From Syntrophaceae bacterium UBA5764 (lineage in GTDB: Bacteria; Desulfobacterota; Syntrophia; Syntrophales; Smithellaceae): 9,129 nucleotides of DNA. The translations under genes and the position numbers were made by a program. The notes under the pieces were generated by a model. That model was not told where the DNA came from and did not search any database. It was given only the letters and a program-made list of their open reading frames with translations. Below are positions 1 through 5,820 of the stretch, piece by piece. The stretch is taken from the NCBI GenBank assembly GCA_002418825.1, contig DIEW01000070.1:959-10087 (forward strand). Reading direction: 5' to 3'. How positions within the stretch are numbered: position 1 is the stretch's first letter; each line of letters opens with the position of its first letter.

Positions 1-599
1 AGCATGTTACCCCACTGGTCATTGCCACCCATCTGCAAGATACAACCGTATTTCTTAAACAAATATAAATAATCATAGGCCTGTAAAATCATGTAATTAA
101 ATTCGATAAAATTAAGACCTTTTTCCAGGCGCATCTTATAACTTTCCGCGGCCAGCATGCGGTTGACGCTGAAATGACGTCCAATATCGCGCAGAAATTC
201 AATGTATTTAACTTTGGTAAGCCATTCGGCGTTATTAAGAAGCAATGCTTTGCTGCCCCCAGAAAAATCCAAGTATCTGGATAATTGTTTACCAATACAT
301 GACGCATTTTTTTGTATCTGTTCTTCTGTAAGAACCTGTCGCATTTCCGTCTTACCGCTGGGATCTCCAATCAATCCTGTACCACCACCCACCAGAGCTA
401 TGGGTTTATTATCACTTTTTTGCATATGCGCCAGTGCCATGATGGGGACGAGGCTCCCTATGTGCAAACTTGAAGCTGTAGGGTCAAAACCAATATAGCA
501 TGTAACGGGACCATTTTTAAAAAGTCCGGAAATTAAAGCTTCATCCGTTACCTGCTCAATAAAGCCTCTTTCCTTTAAAATCTCATAAGCGTTTTTCAT
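1..599 (-). CDS. tyrS: Tyrosyl-tRNA synthetase, N-terminal part (cut by window edge)
   Basis: Class I aminoacyl-tRNA synthetase that activates tyrosine with ATP and charges tRNA-Tyr in the cytoplasm. The 199 codons visible here cover most of the Rossmann-fold catalytic domain. The class I signature appears as HIGS at residues 46-49, after GFDPTASSL. GGGTGLIGDPSGK is at about 71-83, the YMILQAYD tyrosine-pocket helix at 169-176 and GGNDQWGN at 191-198. The KMSKS loop and the tRNA-binding C-terminal domain lie beyond the left edge. The ATG at 599-597 follows GGGGT with 8 nt between, and starts 17 nt after the ymdB stop, so the gene is probably the distal part of the rny-ymdB transcript. The fourth base-contacting residue of the HIGH motif is Ser rather than His; I believe such variants occur in functional TyrRS enzymes. 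Identification is secure; only completeness is unknown. Confidence 0.96.
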   Translation of the reverse strand, partial: MKNAYEILKERGFIEQVTDEALISGLFKNGPVTCYIGFDPTASSLHIGSLVPIMALAHMQKSDNKPIALVGGGTGLIGDPSGKTEMRQVLTEEQIQKNASCIGKQLSRYLDFSGGSKALLLNNAEWLTKVKYIEFLRDIGRHFSVNRMLAAESYKMRLEKGLNFIEFNYMILQAYDYLYLFKKYGCILQMGGNDQWGNM

Positions 600-616
600 C
601 CTGAATTACCCCGACT

Positions 617-1402
617 TTATGTATCTAGTTTAATACTGATTCTTTCCATTAAGTTAGCCTTACCGCTTTGCGAATCAATGTCCAACATAACGCCCTGCAG
701 ACGTACATCGCCTTTGGCTACATCAAACCTATTTGGCACATGTGTTAAAAAACGTTCAATAATAGTGTCTTTTTTTACGCCAATCACTGAATCAAATGGG
801 CCGGTCATACCCGCATCACTTATGTATGCCGTTCCTCGCGGCAAAATTTCATTGTCGGCAGTCTGAACATGGGTATGGGTCCCCACAACAGCGGAAACCT
901 CTCCGTCCAGATACCAGCCCAAGGCCCTTTTTTCCGAAGTAGCTTCAGCATGAAAATCTACAATAATAATCTTTGTCTTTAATTTCAACTCAGCAATTTT
1001 ATATTTTGCTTTTTCAAACGGACATTCACTCGGTTGCATGAATATTCTTCCGGCCAAATTCAATACGCCCACACTTCCTCCCCTGGATGTCGAAACAACC
1101 ACCGCTCCATTTCCCGGCGCCTTGGAAGAATAATTCGCCGGTCGCAACAAAGTATCATACTCATTGATAAATTCTACCGCCTCTTTCTTGTTCCAGATAT
1201 GATTACCGGACGTGAGAACATCGATGCGACTGGCGTAAAGCTCATCCACTATATCCCTGGTTACGCCAAACCCCGCCGCCGCGTTTTCACAGTTGGCAAT
1301 GACTAAATCAATTTCCCTTTCAGAAATCAACAATGGCACTAATTCCGCCACCGCTTTCCGCCCCGGCTTCCCTACGATATCGCCGATAAAAAGTATTTTC
1401 AT
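617..1402 (-). CDS. ymdB: YmdB-family metallophosphoesterase (2',3'-cyclic nucleotide phosphodiesterase)
   Basis: Dinuclear-metal phosphodiesterase of the YmdB/TIGR00282 family, 261 aa, the usual full length. Metal-ligand motifs are all visible: GDIVG with D8, NCEN with E39 and N40, SGNHIW with N67 and H68, DFHAEATSEK with H151, and GTHTHVQTAD with H176 and H178. In Bacillus subtilis this family hydrolyses cyclic nucleotides such as 2',3'-cAMP, influences biofilm and motility decisions, and has been linked to RNase Y; that role is inferred here. The start is ATG at 1402-1400 behind AAAGGTGG at good spacing. The gene begins 32 nt after rny and ends 17 nt before tyrS, with no terminator-like hairpin seen, so the three are probably cotranscribed. 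There is no signal peptide, consistent with a cytoplasmic enzyme. Confidence 0.95.
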   Translation of the reverse strand: MKILFIGDIVGKPGRKAVAELVPLLISEREIDLVIANCENAAAGFGVTRDIVDELYASRIDVLTSGNHIWNKKEAVEFINEYDTLLRPANYSSKAPGNGAVVVSTSRGGSVGVLNLAGRIFMQPSECPFEKAKYKIAELKLKTKIIIVDFHAEATSEKRALGWYLDGEVSAVVGTHTHVQTADNEILPRGTAYISDAGMTGPFDSVIGVKKDTIIERFLTHVPNRFDVAKGDVRLQGVMLDIDSQSGKANLMERISIKLDT

Positions 1403-1434
1403 TAAAAACCCACCTTTGCAGACAGTAACGAACG

Positions 1435-3000
1435 TTATTTAGCGTAATCGGAAATGCGCGTCTCCCGAATTACCGTTACTTTAATTTGGCCGGGATAAGT
1501 CAGTTCCGACTCAATTTTTTTAATTACATCCTTACACAACATAACAGCATCATTATCCGATATCTTTTCATTTTCCACAAGAATTCTGATTTCGCGTCCC
1601 GCCTGAATGGCAAAACATTTATCAACACCATTAAAGGAATGGGCAATTTTTTCCAGTTCCTCAAGCCTTTTAACGTACGTTTCCAGCATTTCTCGACGAG
1701 CACCCGGTCTCGCCGCCGATAATGTATCCGCCGCCTGTACCAGCACACCAAGCAATGTATTGTTGCGTCCGTCATCATGATGCGTGGCAATGGCCTGAAC
1801 AATACGTGGATTCTCCCCAAATCTTTTGGCATAATCCGCACCGATTGCAGCATGCGTCCCTTCAACCTTATGATCCACCGCTTTGCCTATGTCATGCAAT
1901 AACCCCGCTCTTTTAGCCTCCTTAACATTCATTTTCAATTCCGCAGCCATCATACCCGTAAGGTATGCAACATCAATGGAATGCTGAAGAACATTTTGCG
2001 AAAAACTTGTACGATATTTGAGGCTCCCCAACATTTTAATTATTTCCGGGTGAATATCATGAACCCCGACATCAAAAGAAGCTTTTTCTCCCGTCTCACG
2101 AATAATTTGTTCAACTTCCGATTTTACTTTTTTGACAATATCCTCTATTCGCCCTGGGTGTATCCTTCCGTCCTGAATCAATCTCTCCAAAGAAATACGC
2201 GCAACTTCCCGCCGAATCGGATCAAAACTGGATAACACGACCGCTTCAGGAGTATCGTCAACAATCAAATCTATACCAGTAGCCGCTTCAATCGCCCGGA
2301 TATTTCTGCCCTCACGGCCGATAATGCGCCCTTTCATTTCCTCGCCGGGCAAGTTCACGGCGGACACCGTATTTTCTCCTACAAAATCTCCCGCATATCT
2401 CTGAATCGCGTACGCAATTATTTCTCGCGACTTTCTGTCAGCGGCAAGCTTCACCTCATCTTCTATTTTTCTAATCATTAATGCCGCGTCGCGCTTGGCG
2501 TCTGATTCCATTGATTGAATCAATAATCTCTTGGCTTCATCAGAAGAAATCCCGGCAATTACTTCCAACTTTTCTTTCTGCTCCTCCATTACTTTATCTA
2601 AGCGGCGGTGTTTTTCTTCAAGCGTCGTTTCTTTTTTAAGAAGCATTTTTTCACGATCTTCGATGTTCGATTCTTTCTGCGCCAAAGAATCGAGTCTTTT
2701 CTCTAAATTTTCTTCTTTGGAACGAATTCGTTTTTCCAAACTGTCAAGATCATTTTTTCTATCTTTTGTTTCCTTATCAAAATCAGCTTTGATTTTAAGA
2801 AGATTTTCTTTGGCCTGAAGGATTGCTTCTTTCTTTATTGTCTCCGCTTCTTTTTTTGCCTCTTCAACAATCCTTGTTGCCAAGCCCTCTGACGACTTTA
2901 TTTTCTTGGCAGACAATATATTTTTAAAAATATAACCGATAACAATTCCGGCTAACATTACCGCCAATATAATCAACGCATATAAACTTCCGTTTAACAT
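1435..3000 (-). CDS. rny: Ribonuclease Y (membrane-anchored endoribonuclease)
   Basis: RNase Y starts mRNA decay and processes structured RNAs at the inner face of the membrane. The 521-aa length is typical. An N-terminal membrane segment at about residues 5-25 is followed by a long charged coiled coil (about 30-200, rich in KKE and EEK heptads). The KH RNA-binding domain (about 211-275) contains GRIIGREGRNIRAIE at 224-238. The HD metal-dependent phosphohydrolase domain has H340, HD at 369-370 within LLHDIGKA, HHDD at 407-410 and D425 in QAADTLSAARPGARRE. The ATG at 3000-2998 is preceded by GGGGAGGT at 7 nt, a strong site. The gene sits downstream of zapA and the 6S RNA candidate, with a leader of about 220 nt, and upstream of ymdB. 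No catalytic residue appears to be missing. Confidence 0.97.
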   Translation of the reverse strand: MLNGSLYALIILAVMLAGIVIGYIFKNILSAKKIKSSEGLATRIVEEAKKEAETIKKEAILQAKENLLKIKADFDKETKDRKNDLDSLEKRIRSKEENLEKRLDSLAQKESNIEDREKMLLKKETTLEEKHRRLDKVMEEQKEKLEVIAGISSDEAKRLLIQSMESDAKRDAALMIRKIEDEVKLAADRKSREIIAYAIQRYAGDFVGENTVSAVNLPGEEMKGRIIGREGRNIRAIEAATGIDLIVDDTPEAVVLSSFDPIRREVARISLERLIQDGRIHPGRIEDIVKKVKSEVEQIIRETGEKASFDVGVHDIHPEIIKMLGSLKYRTSFSQNVLQHSIDVAYLTGMMAAELKMNVKEAKRAGLLHDIGKAVDHKVEGTHAAIGADYAKRFGENPRIVQAIATHHDDGRNNTLLGVLVQAADTLSAARPGARREMLETYVKRLEELEKIAHSFNGVDKCFAIQAGREIRILVENEKISDNDAVMLCKDVIKKIESELTYPGQIKVTVIRETRISDYAK

Positions 3001-3088
3001 TTTTTACCTCCCCTTCCTTGTTGTTCCCCCGGAAACAAAATCCGCAATACCAACTTGCAGAAACAAAAATGTCATTTCTACATAAAAA

Positions 3089-3130
3089 TTATCCGAGAGA
3101 AATATTTAAACTTCCCAGTGAGGCCAGCAT
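3089..3130 (-). CDS. Possible 13-residue leader peptide ORF upstream of rny
   Basis: A short ORF, ATG at 3130-3128 to TAA at 3091-3089, encodes MLASLGSLNISLG. Its support is the ribosome site: a perfect AGGAGG at 3145-3140 with 9 nt to the ATG, as strong as that of any annotated gene in the window, although no longer ORF uses it. The coding part overlaps the downstream copy of the 14-bp direct repeat, which encodes residues 9-12 (NISL). The peptide is weakly hydrophobic, has no run of one amino acid that would suggest classical attenuation, and resembles no family I know. It could be a regulatory upstream ORF, a true microprotein, or a chance SD-like stretch. Confidence 0.35.
   Translation of the reverse strand: MLASLGSLNISLG
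3095..3108. repeat. 14-bp direct repeat, copy 1 (rny-proximal)
   Basis: GAGAGAAATATTTA on the plus strand is identical to the copy at 3194-3207, 99 bp away start to start. The core AAATATTT is itself a palindrome. The flanking bases differ between copies, so the identity is exactly 14 bp. This copy overlaps the 3' half of the small ORF at 3089-3130. Confidence 0.8.
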
Positions 3131-3193
3131 CAAGCAAAACCTCCTGCCGAAGGATTAATTGTTCTTCAGGGTTAAAAATTTCAAAGACGAAAG

Positions 3194-3207
3194 GAGAGAA
3201 ATATTTA
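3194..3207. repeat. 14-bp direct repeat, copy 2 (6S-proximal)
   Basis: Identical to 3095-3108 in the same orientation. It lies just beyond the 3' hairpin of the 6S RNA candidate. The 86 bp between copies hold the small ORF start and its SD and show no inverted ends, so a mobile element is not supported. Confidence 0.8.
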
Positions 3208-3212
3208 GATTC

Positions 3213-3235
3213 GCGGAGGGTATAAAAACCCCCGC
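3213..3235 (-). terminator. GC-rich hairpin overlapping the 6S RNA 3' end
   Basis: On the minus strand GCGGGGG (3235-3229) can pair with CCCTCCGC (3220-3213) as 7 GC-rich pairs with one bulged U, around the loop TTTTTATA. Its 5' arm is also the 3' arm of the 6S closing stem, so the two structures exclude each other. No U-run follows the hairpin, so it is not a standard intrinsic terminator. When the 6S stem forms instead, its GCGGGGG arm is followed directly by five U residues (3228-3224), which looks more terminator-like. Confidence 0.45.
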
Positions 3236-3419
3236 TTATGCCGTGTTAATCACCTTTTTGAACCTTTTATAAAGTGGGTGCCTAGTGTTCTTTGCTTCAG
3301 GCTATCCGCCTTCCGACCAGCGGAAATGAGGCTGACTTGCACACCGCAAACAAGGAAAGGCCCCAGGTTCAAAATGTTGGCTCAAAAACAAATGTTAATC
3401 ACGCGCATCGCAGGGGTGA
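3224..3419 (-). ncRNA. ssrS: 6S RNA (SsrS) candidate, about 195 nt
   Basis: 6S RNA imitates an open promoter and binds the housekeeping RNA polymerase holoenzyme, damping transcription in stationary phase. It is called here from position (right after zapA, same strand, as ssrS follows zapA in many proteobacteria), length (E. coli 6S is 184 nt) and structure. The 5' arm ACCCCTGC (3417-3410) pairs with GCGGGGGT (3235-3228) over 8 positions including one G-U. ATGC (3408-3405) pairs with GCAT (3241-3238) and CGTG (3403-3400) with CACG (3245-3242). Further in, TTTTGAACCT (3374-3365) pairs perfectly with AGGTTCAAAA (3265-3256), GGGGCCT with AGGCACCC apart from a bulged A, and TTCCG with CGGAA near the tip. 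The result is a rod with asymmetric loops. The blocks CCCTGCGATG and TGAGCCAACATTTTGAACC align with E. coli 6S as I remember it. The exact 5' end is estimated. Confidence 0.82.
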
Positions 3420-3429
3420 TTTAAATTAA

Positions 3430-3708
3430 CTAATTTGTATCTTTTATCAGTTGAATTAGTTTTTCCGCTCTGTTTTCCATCTCTTCACAGAGCTCTTTGT
3501 TAATTCCCCTTAATTTTAATAATTCTTCTGAAATGTTCAAAGCTGCCAGGATGGCAACGTTCAGGGTTCGAAGACCTTTTTTGGTCTGCAAAACCTCTTC
3601 AATTTTATTATTTACAAATTGGACAACGTTAGCCACTTGTTCATCTTCTGCATCGCTTAAAACCGAAAGTTCCTGATCTAATATCCTTATTTTATAAGTA
3701 TTTTTCAA
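3430..3708 (-). CDS. zapA: Cell division protein ZapA
   Basis: Small FtsZ-ring-associated protein that bundles FtsZ protofilaments at midcell, 92 aa. The N-terminal beta-strand domain reads KNTYKIRILDQELSVLSDA, followed by a conserved helix around EQVANVVQFVNNKIEEV (residues 23-39) and TLNVAILAALNISEELLKL (48-66). The C-terminal helix (about 67-90) would form the dimer and tetramer coiled coil. The start is TTG at 3708-3706: no ATG or GTG occurs in frame between it and the zapB stop, and only a modest AGGG lies upstream. It begins 18 nt after zapB and ends 10 nt before the 6S RNA candidate. The pairing with a ZapB-like coiled-coil gene and the 6S RNA supports the call. Confidence 0.9.
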   Translation of the reverse strand: MKNTYKIRILDQELSVLSDAEDEQVANVVQFVNNKIEEVLQTKKGLRTLNVAILAALNISEELLKLRGINKELCEEMENRAEKLIQLIKDTN

Positions 3709-3726
3709 AACACACGCCCTGGAAGC

Positions 3727-3960
3727 TTATTCTGCCAAGTCAATATCCGCAAGTAATTCAAGCAGTAAATCTACCCTCGCGCTTACGCTGTTTCGTTCCT
3801 CATTTAACGTCTTTAGTTTATTATTTAACCCTACTAACTCCGCTTCTTTATCTTTTAACGCGTCCTCCAATATTTGAATTTGTTTTTTTAAAAAAACTTT
3901 TTCATTTACAATGCCTTTAATTTTATCTTCCAATTCTTTAAACTTTTCCAGTTCCACCAA
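3727..3960 (-). CDS. zapB: ZapB-like coiled-coil cell division protein
   Basis: A 77-residue protein, almost entirely predicted coiled coil (residues 1-70), with heptads such as LEKFKELEDKIKGI and LKDKEAELVGLNNKL, no cysteine and no membrane segment. The C-terminal stretch NEERNSVSARVDLLLELL resembles the ends of ZapB homologues that I know from Deltaproteobacteria. ZapB in E. coli is a coiled-coil dimer that binds ZapA and links the Z-ring to the nucleoid terminus region. Coiled coils carry little family signal, so the name rests mainly on zapA being 18 nt downstream. Two adjacent in-frame starts are possible, TTG at 3960 or GTG at 3957. The upstream AAGGA fits the TTG better (7 nt against 10). 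Confidence 0.75.
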   Translation of the reverse strand: MVELEKFKELEDKIKGIVNEKVFLKKQIQILEDALKDKEAELVGLNNKLKTLNEERNSVSARVDLLLELLADIDLAE

Positions 3961-3978
3961 ATTTCCATCCTTCCCTAT

Positions 3979-4047
3979 ATTATAAATTACGGCAACTATT
4001 GCTACTATTTGTCTTTATTTTATGCCAACTTATTAGCTGAAAGTCAA
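3979..4047 (-). promoter_or_regulatory. Candidate sigma70 promoter for the zapBA-6S-rny cluster
   Basis: In the 96-nt gap between dusB and zapB, TTGACT (4047-4042, 5 of 6 to TTGACA) lies 17 nt from CATAAA (4024-4019, 4 of 6 to TATAAT). This would give a transcript start near 4012 and a leader of about 50 nt. A second, perfect TATAAT sits at 3984-3979 but has no recognisable -35 at 16-18 nt. No terminator hairpin follows dusB, so read-through from the upstream cluster remains possible. Confidence 0.5.
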
Positions 4048-4056
4048 GGTCCTATT

Positions 4057-5049
4057 TTAATCTGTTTGCTGTGAAACAGCCAATTGACGCAAAAAGTTGA
4101 AATATCTATTTAATTCATTCATTATATCTTCTACATTTTTACAATCCCCCGCCTTTTTTCTAAATTGCGCGGAATTCTTCAGCCCTCTTGTGTACCAAAG
4201 AAGGTGTTTTCGGAAGGTTTTACTGGCGATTTTTTCTCCAAAAAAATGTATTTCTTTCTCCCAGTGACTCATTATCACTTTGATTCTTTCTTCCAAATCA
4301 GGCAAGTAATCATTGTTGTTATTAGTGAGCAAGCGAATTATCCCTCTGAACAACCAGGGATTTCCCAAAGCTCCTCTGCCTACCATTACCGCGTCACATG
4401 CTGTTTGCTGCATCATTCTTGCGGCATTAATCGGCTTCCAGATATCACCATTTCCGATAACCGGAATCTTTACCGCGTTTTTTACTTTCGCAATAACACT
4501 CCAATCAGCCAACCCGGAATAACCCTGATCAGCCGTGCGCGCGTGGATAATTATCGCCTGCGCTCCTTCACTCTCCGCTATCCGGGAAAGCTCTACTGCG
4601 TTTATAGACCTGCTGCTCCACCCGGAACGAATTTTCACGGTAACAGGGATATTTACTTTTTCAACCACCGCCTTGGTGATCCGGCCTGCCTGGACGGGGT
4701 TTTTCATCAACATTGCGCCTGCTCCAGTTTTAATAACTTTTTTGATCGGGCAACCCATGTTTATGTCGATGGAATCAGCGCCATGTTTCGACGCAATTTC
4801 CGCCGCTCTGGCCATCACCTCCGGGTCCGCGCCGAATATCTGTACACCCAATGGCTTATCCTCCGGAGAGCTCTTTAAATATTCAAATGTCCTTTTTGAA
4901 TCCCGGATAAGACCGTTGGCGCTGATCATCTCCGTAAAAGCCATCGGACAGCCGAAAGAACGTGCAATAAGACGAAAAGGCAAATTAGAGATTCCCGCCA
5001 GCGGCGCTAACAGCGCTTTACCTTTTATCAAATCATTTAGTGAAGACAC
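4057..5049 (-). CDS. dusB: tRNA-dihydrouridine synthase
   Basis: FMN-dependent enzyme that reduces uridines in the tRNA D-loop to dihydrouridine using NADPH, 330 aa, normal for the family. The TIM-barrel landmarks are in order: APLAGISNLPFR at 15-26, TEMISANGL at 39-47, VQIFGADP at 69-76, INMGCP at 96-101 with the proton-donor Cys100, TVKIRSGW at 137-144 with K139, IIHARTADQGYSG at 167-179 with H169, GNGDI at 199-203 and GRGALGNPW at 224-232. The NMGCP and HARTxxQxYSG patterns fit the DusB branch. The start is GTG (5049-5047), 18 nt after the preceding stop, with only a weak upstream ribosome site. It is the last gene of the corC-corC-glmU-like-dusB run; in E. coli dusB is instead paired with fis, which is absent here. 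Confidence 0.94.
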   Translation of the reverse strand: MSSLNDLIKGKALLAPLAGISNLPFRLIARSFGCPMAFTEMISANGLIRDSKRTFEYLKSSPEDKPLGVQIFGADPEVMARAAEIASKHGADSIDINMGCPIKKVIKTGAGAMLMKNPVQAGRITKAVVEKVNIPVTVKIRSGWSSRSINAVELSRIAESEGAQAIIIHARTADQGYSGLADWSVIAKVKNAVKIPVIGNGDIWKPINAARMMQQTACDAVMVGRGALGNPWLFRGIIRLLTNNNNDYLPDLEERIKVIMSHWEKEIHFFGEKIASKTFRKHLLWYTRGLKNSAQFRKKAGDCKNVEDIMNELNRYFNFLRQLAVSQQTD

Positions 5050-5067
5050 AATTTTAACCAGGTTTTT

Positions 5068-5802
5068 CTATTTAAGATATTTACCGGCGCGAATCAATTC
5101 GTCAGTAGTGTTTATTCCCATAACTTCGATATAATCTTTGGTCACATAAGCATGCGCCTTACAACGTTCACGGCGGGCGATTTCCACAATATCGGTCAAA
5201 TAATATTCTTGTTTATTATTTTTGTTTTCAATTTTTTCCAGAGCCGACAACAGAAAAGGCGTGTTCACACAATAAATACCGGTATTAATTTCACTGATTT
5301 TTTTCTCATCTTCTGTCGCGTCAAGCTGCTCCACGATTTTTTCAATATTGCCTTTTTTGTCTTTGACAATACGCCCATAACCATGCGCGTCCGGAACTAT
5401 TGTAGTCAAAACAGTAAGACAAGAATCGGTTTTAACGTGCTCTTGAATCAAATTATCAACTGTTTCCGGCTTTAAAAGCGGCACATCACCGTAAAGAATT
5501 ATAGTTAATCCATTATAATTATAAAGTTCTTTTTTTGCCTGCAAAACGGCATGGCCCGTTCCCAGTTGTGGTTCCTGCAAAACAAAAACGCAGCCGTTGT
5601 CCGAAAAACGGGCGTTTACTTTCTGCGCCTGATGCCCGACAATAACGATTATTTTTTTTGCGCCCGCGGCTTTGGCCGTATCTAAAACATAACCCAACAG
5701 AGGCTTGCCTTTTATTTCATGAAGCACTTTGGGCAAATCCGATTTCATGCGGGTGCCTTTTCCCGCCGCAAGAATCAAGGCATAAAATTTATTTTCCCTC
5801 AT
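5068..5802 (-). CDS. GlmU-like sugar-nucleotide uridylyltransferase, single domain
   Basis: A nucleotidyltransferase of the GlmU N-terminal family, expected to make UDP-N-acetylglucosamine from GlcNAc-1-phosphate and UTP. It is 244 aa. LAAGKGTRMKSDLPKVLH at 11-28 is the nucleotide-binding signature. QLGTGHAV is at 79-86, GDVPL at 105-109 with metal-binding D106, GYGRIV at 141-146, NTGIY at 173-177 and YLTDI at 201-205. Bifunctional GlmU is about 450 aa and continues into a left-handed beta-helix acetyltransferase domain. Here TAG follows at once and dusB starts 18 nt later, so the second half is absent rather than frameshifted. I chose ATG 5802-5800 because GGAGAG lies 6 nt ahead of GAAATG; the in-frame GTG at 5814 has no ribosome site. 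It could use a different sugar phosphate. The gene symbol is left blank because of the missing domain. Confidence 0.86.
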   Translation of the reverse strand: MRENKFYALILAAGKGTRMKSDLPKVLHEIKGKPLLGYVLDTAKAAGAKKIIVIVGHQAQKVNARFSDNGCVFVLQEPQLGTGHAVLQAKKELYNYNGLTIILYGDVPLLKPETVDNLIQEHVKTDSCLTVLTTIVPDAHGYGRIVKDKKGNIEKIVEQLDATEDEKKISEINTGIYCVNTPFLLSALEKIENKNNKQEYYLTDIVEIARRERCKAHAYVTKDYIEVMGINTTDELIRAGKYLK

Positions 5803-5812
5803 TTCTCTCTCC
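5803..5812 (-). promoter_or_regulatory. Ribosome site that decides the nucleotidyltransferase start
   Basis: GGAGAG at 5812-5807 is placed to serve the ATG at 5802, with 6 nt after GGAG. It overlaps the alternative GTG start at 5814, so it cannot serve that one. The protein therefore most likely begins MRENKFYAL. Confidence 0.7.
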
Positions 5813-5820
5813 ACTTGAAA

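Larger units (their letters stand above)
3001..3223 (-). promoter_or_regulatory. Long rny leader between the 6S RNA 3' end and the rny start
   Basis: These 223 nt separate the U-run at the end of the 6S RNA candidate from the rny ATG. They contain a 14-bp direct repeat (3194-3207 and 3095-3108), a 13-codon ORF with a perfect AGGAGG site (3089-3130) and the rny ribosome site. I found no -35/-10 pair good enough to name as an rny promoter; the best, TTGATG with TTTAAA at 17 nt around 3132-3104, is weak and overlaps the small ORF. A leader of this length before a key decay nuclease suggests post-transcriptional control, but that is inference. Confidence 0.4.

Noticed and set aside
453..464. HIGS instead of HIGH in TyrS as a sign of a defective enzyme
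   Set aside because: All other catalytic motifs are intact, and the last position of this motif varies among working TyrRS enzymes.
2531..2818. 95-codon Ser/Phe-rich frame opposite the rny coiled coil
   Set aside because: Its composition is what the complement of Lys/Glu-rich coiled-coil codons produces; no independent evidence.
3244..3402. 10-bp direct repeat TGTTAATCAC at 3244-3253 and 3393-3402, looking like a target-site duplication around the 6S gene
   Set aside because: Both copies fall in the 6S closing stem. TTAA is self-complementary and GTG pairs with CAC, so the stem itself accounts for the likeness.
3979..3984. Perfect TATAAT just upstream of zapB as an independent promoter
   Set aside because: No -35 at usual spacing, and the leader would barely contain the ribosome site; kept only as a note under the main promoter candidate.
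4165..4878. 237-codon open frame on the plus strand, antisense to dusB
   Set aside because: It lies wholly inside a motif-complete dusB. Its product is rich in R, H, Y and F with no domain pattern, and it has no convincing ribosome site. It is a shadow frame.
5803..5814. GTG at 5814 as the start of the GlmU-like gene
   Set aside because: No ribosome site precedes it, whereas GGAGAG is correctly spaced for the ATG at 5802.
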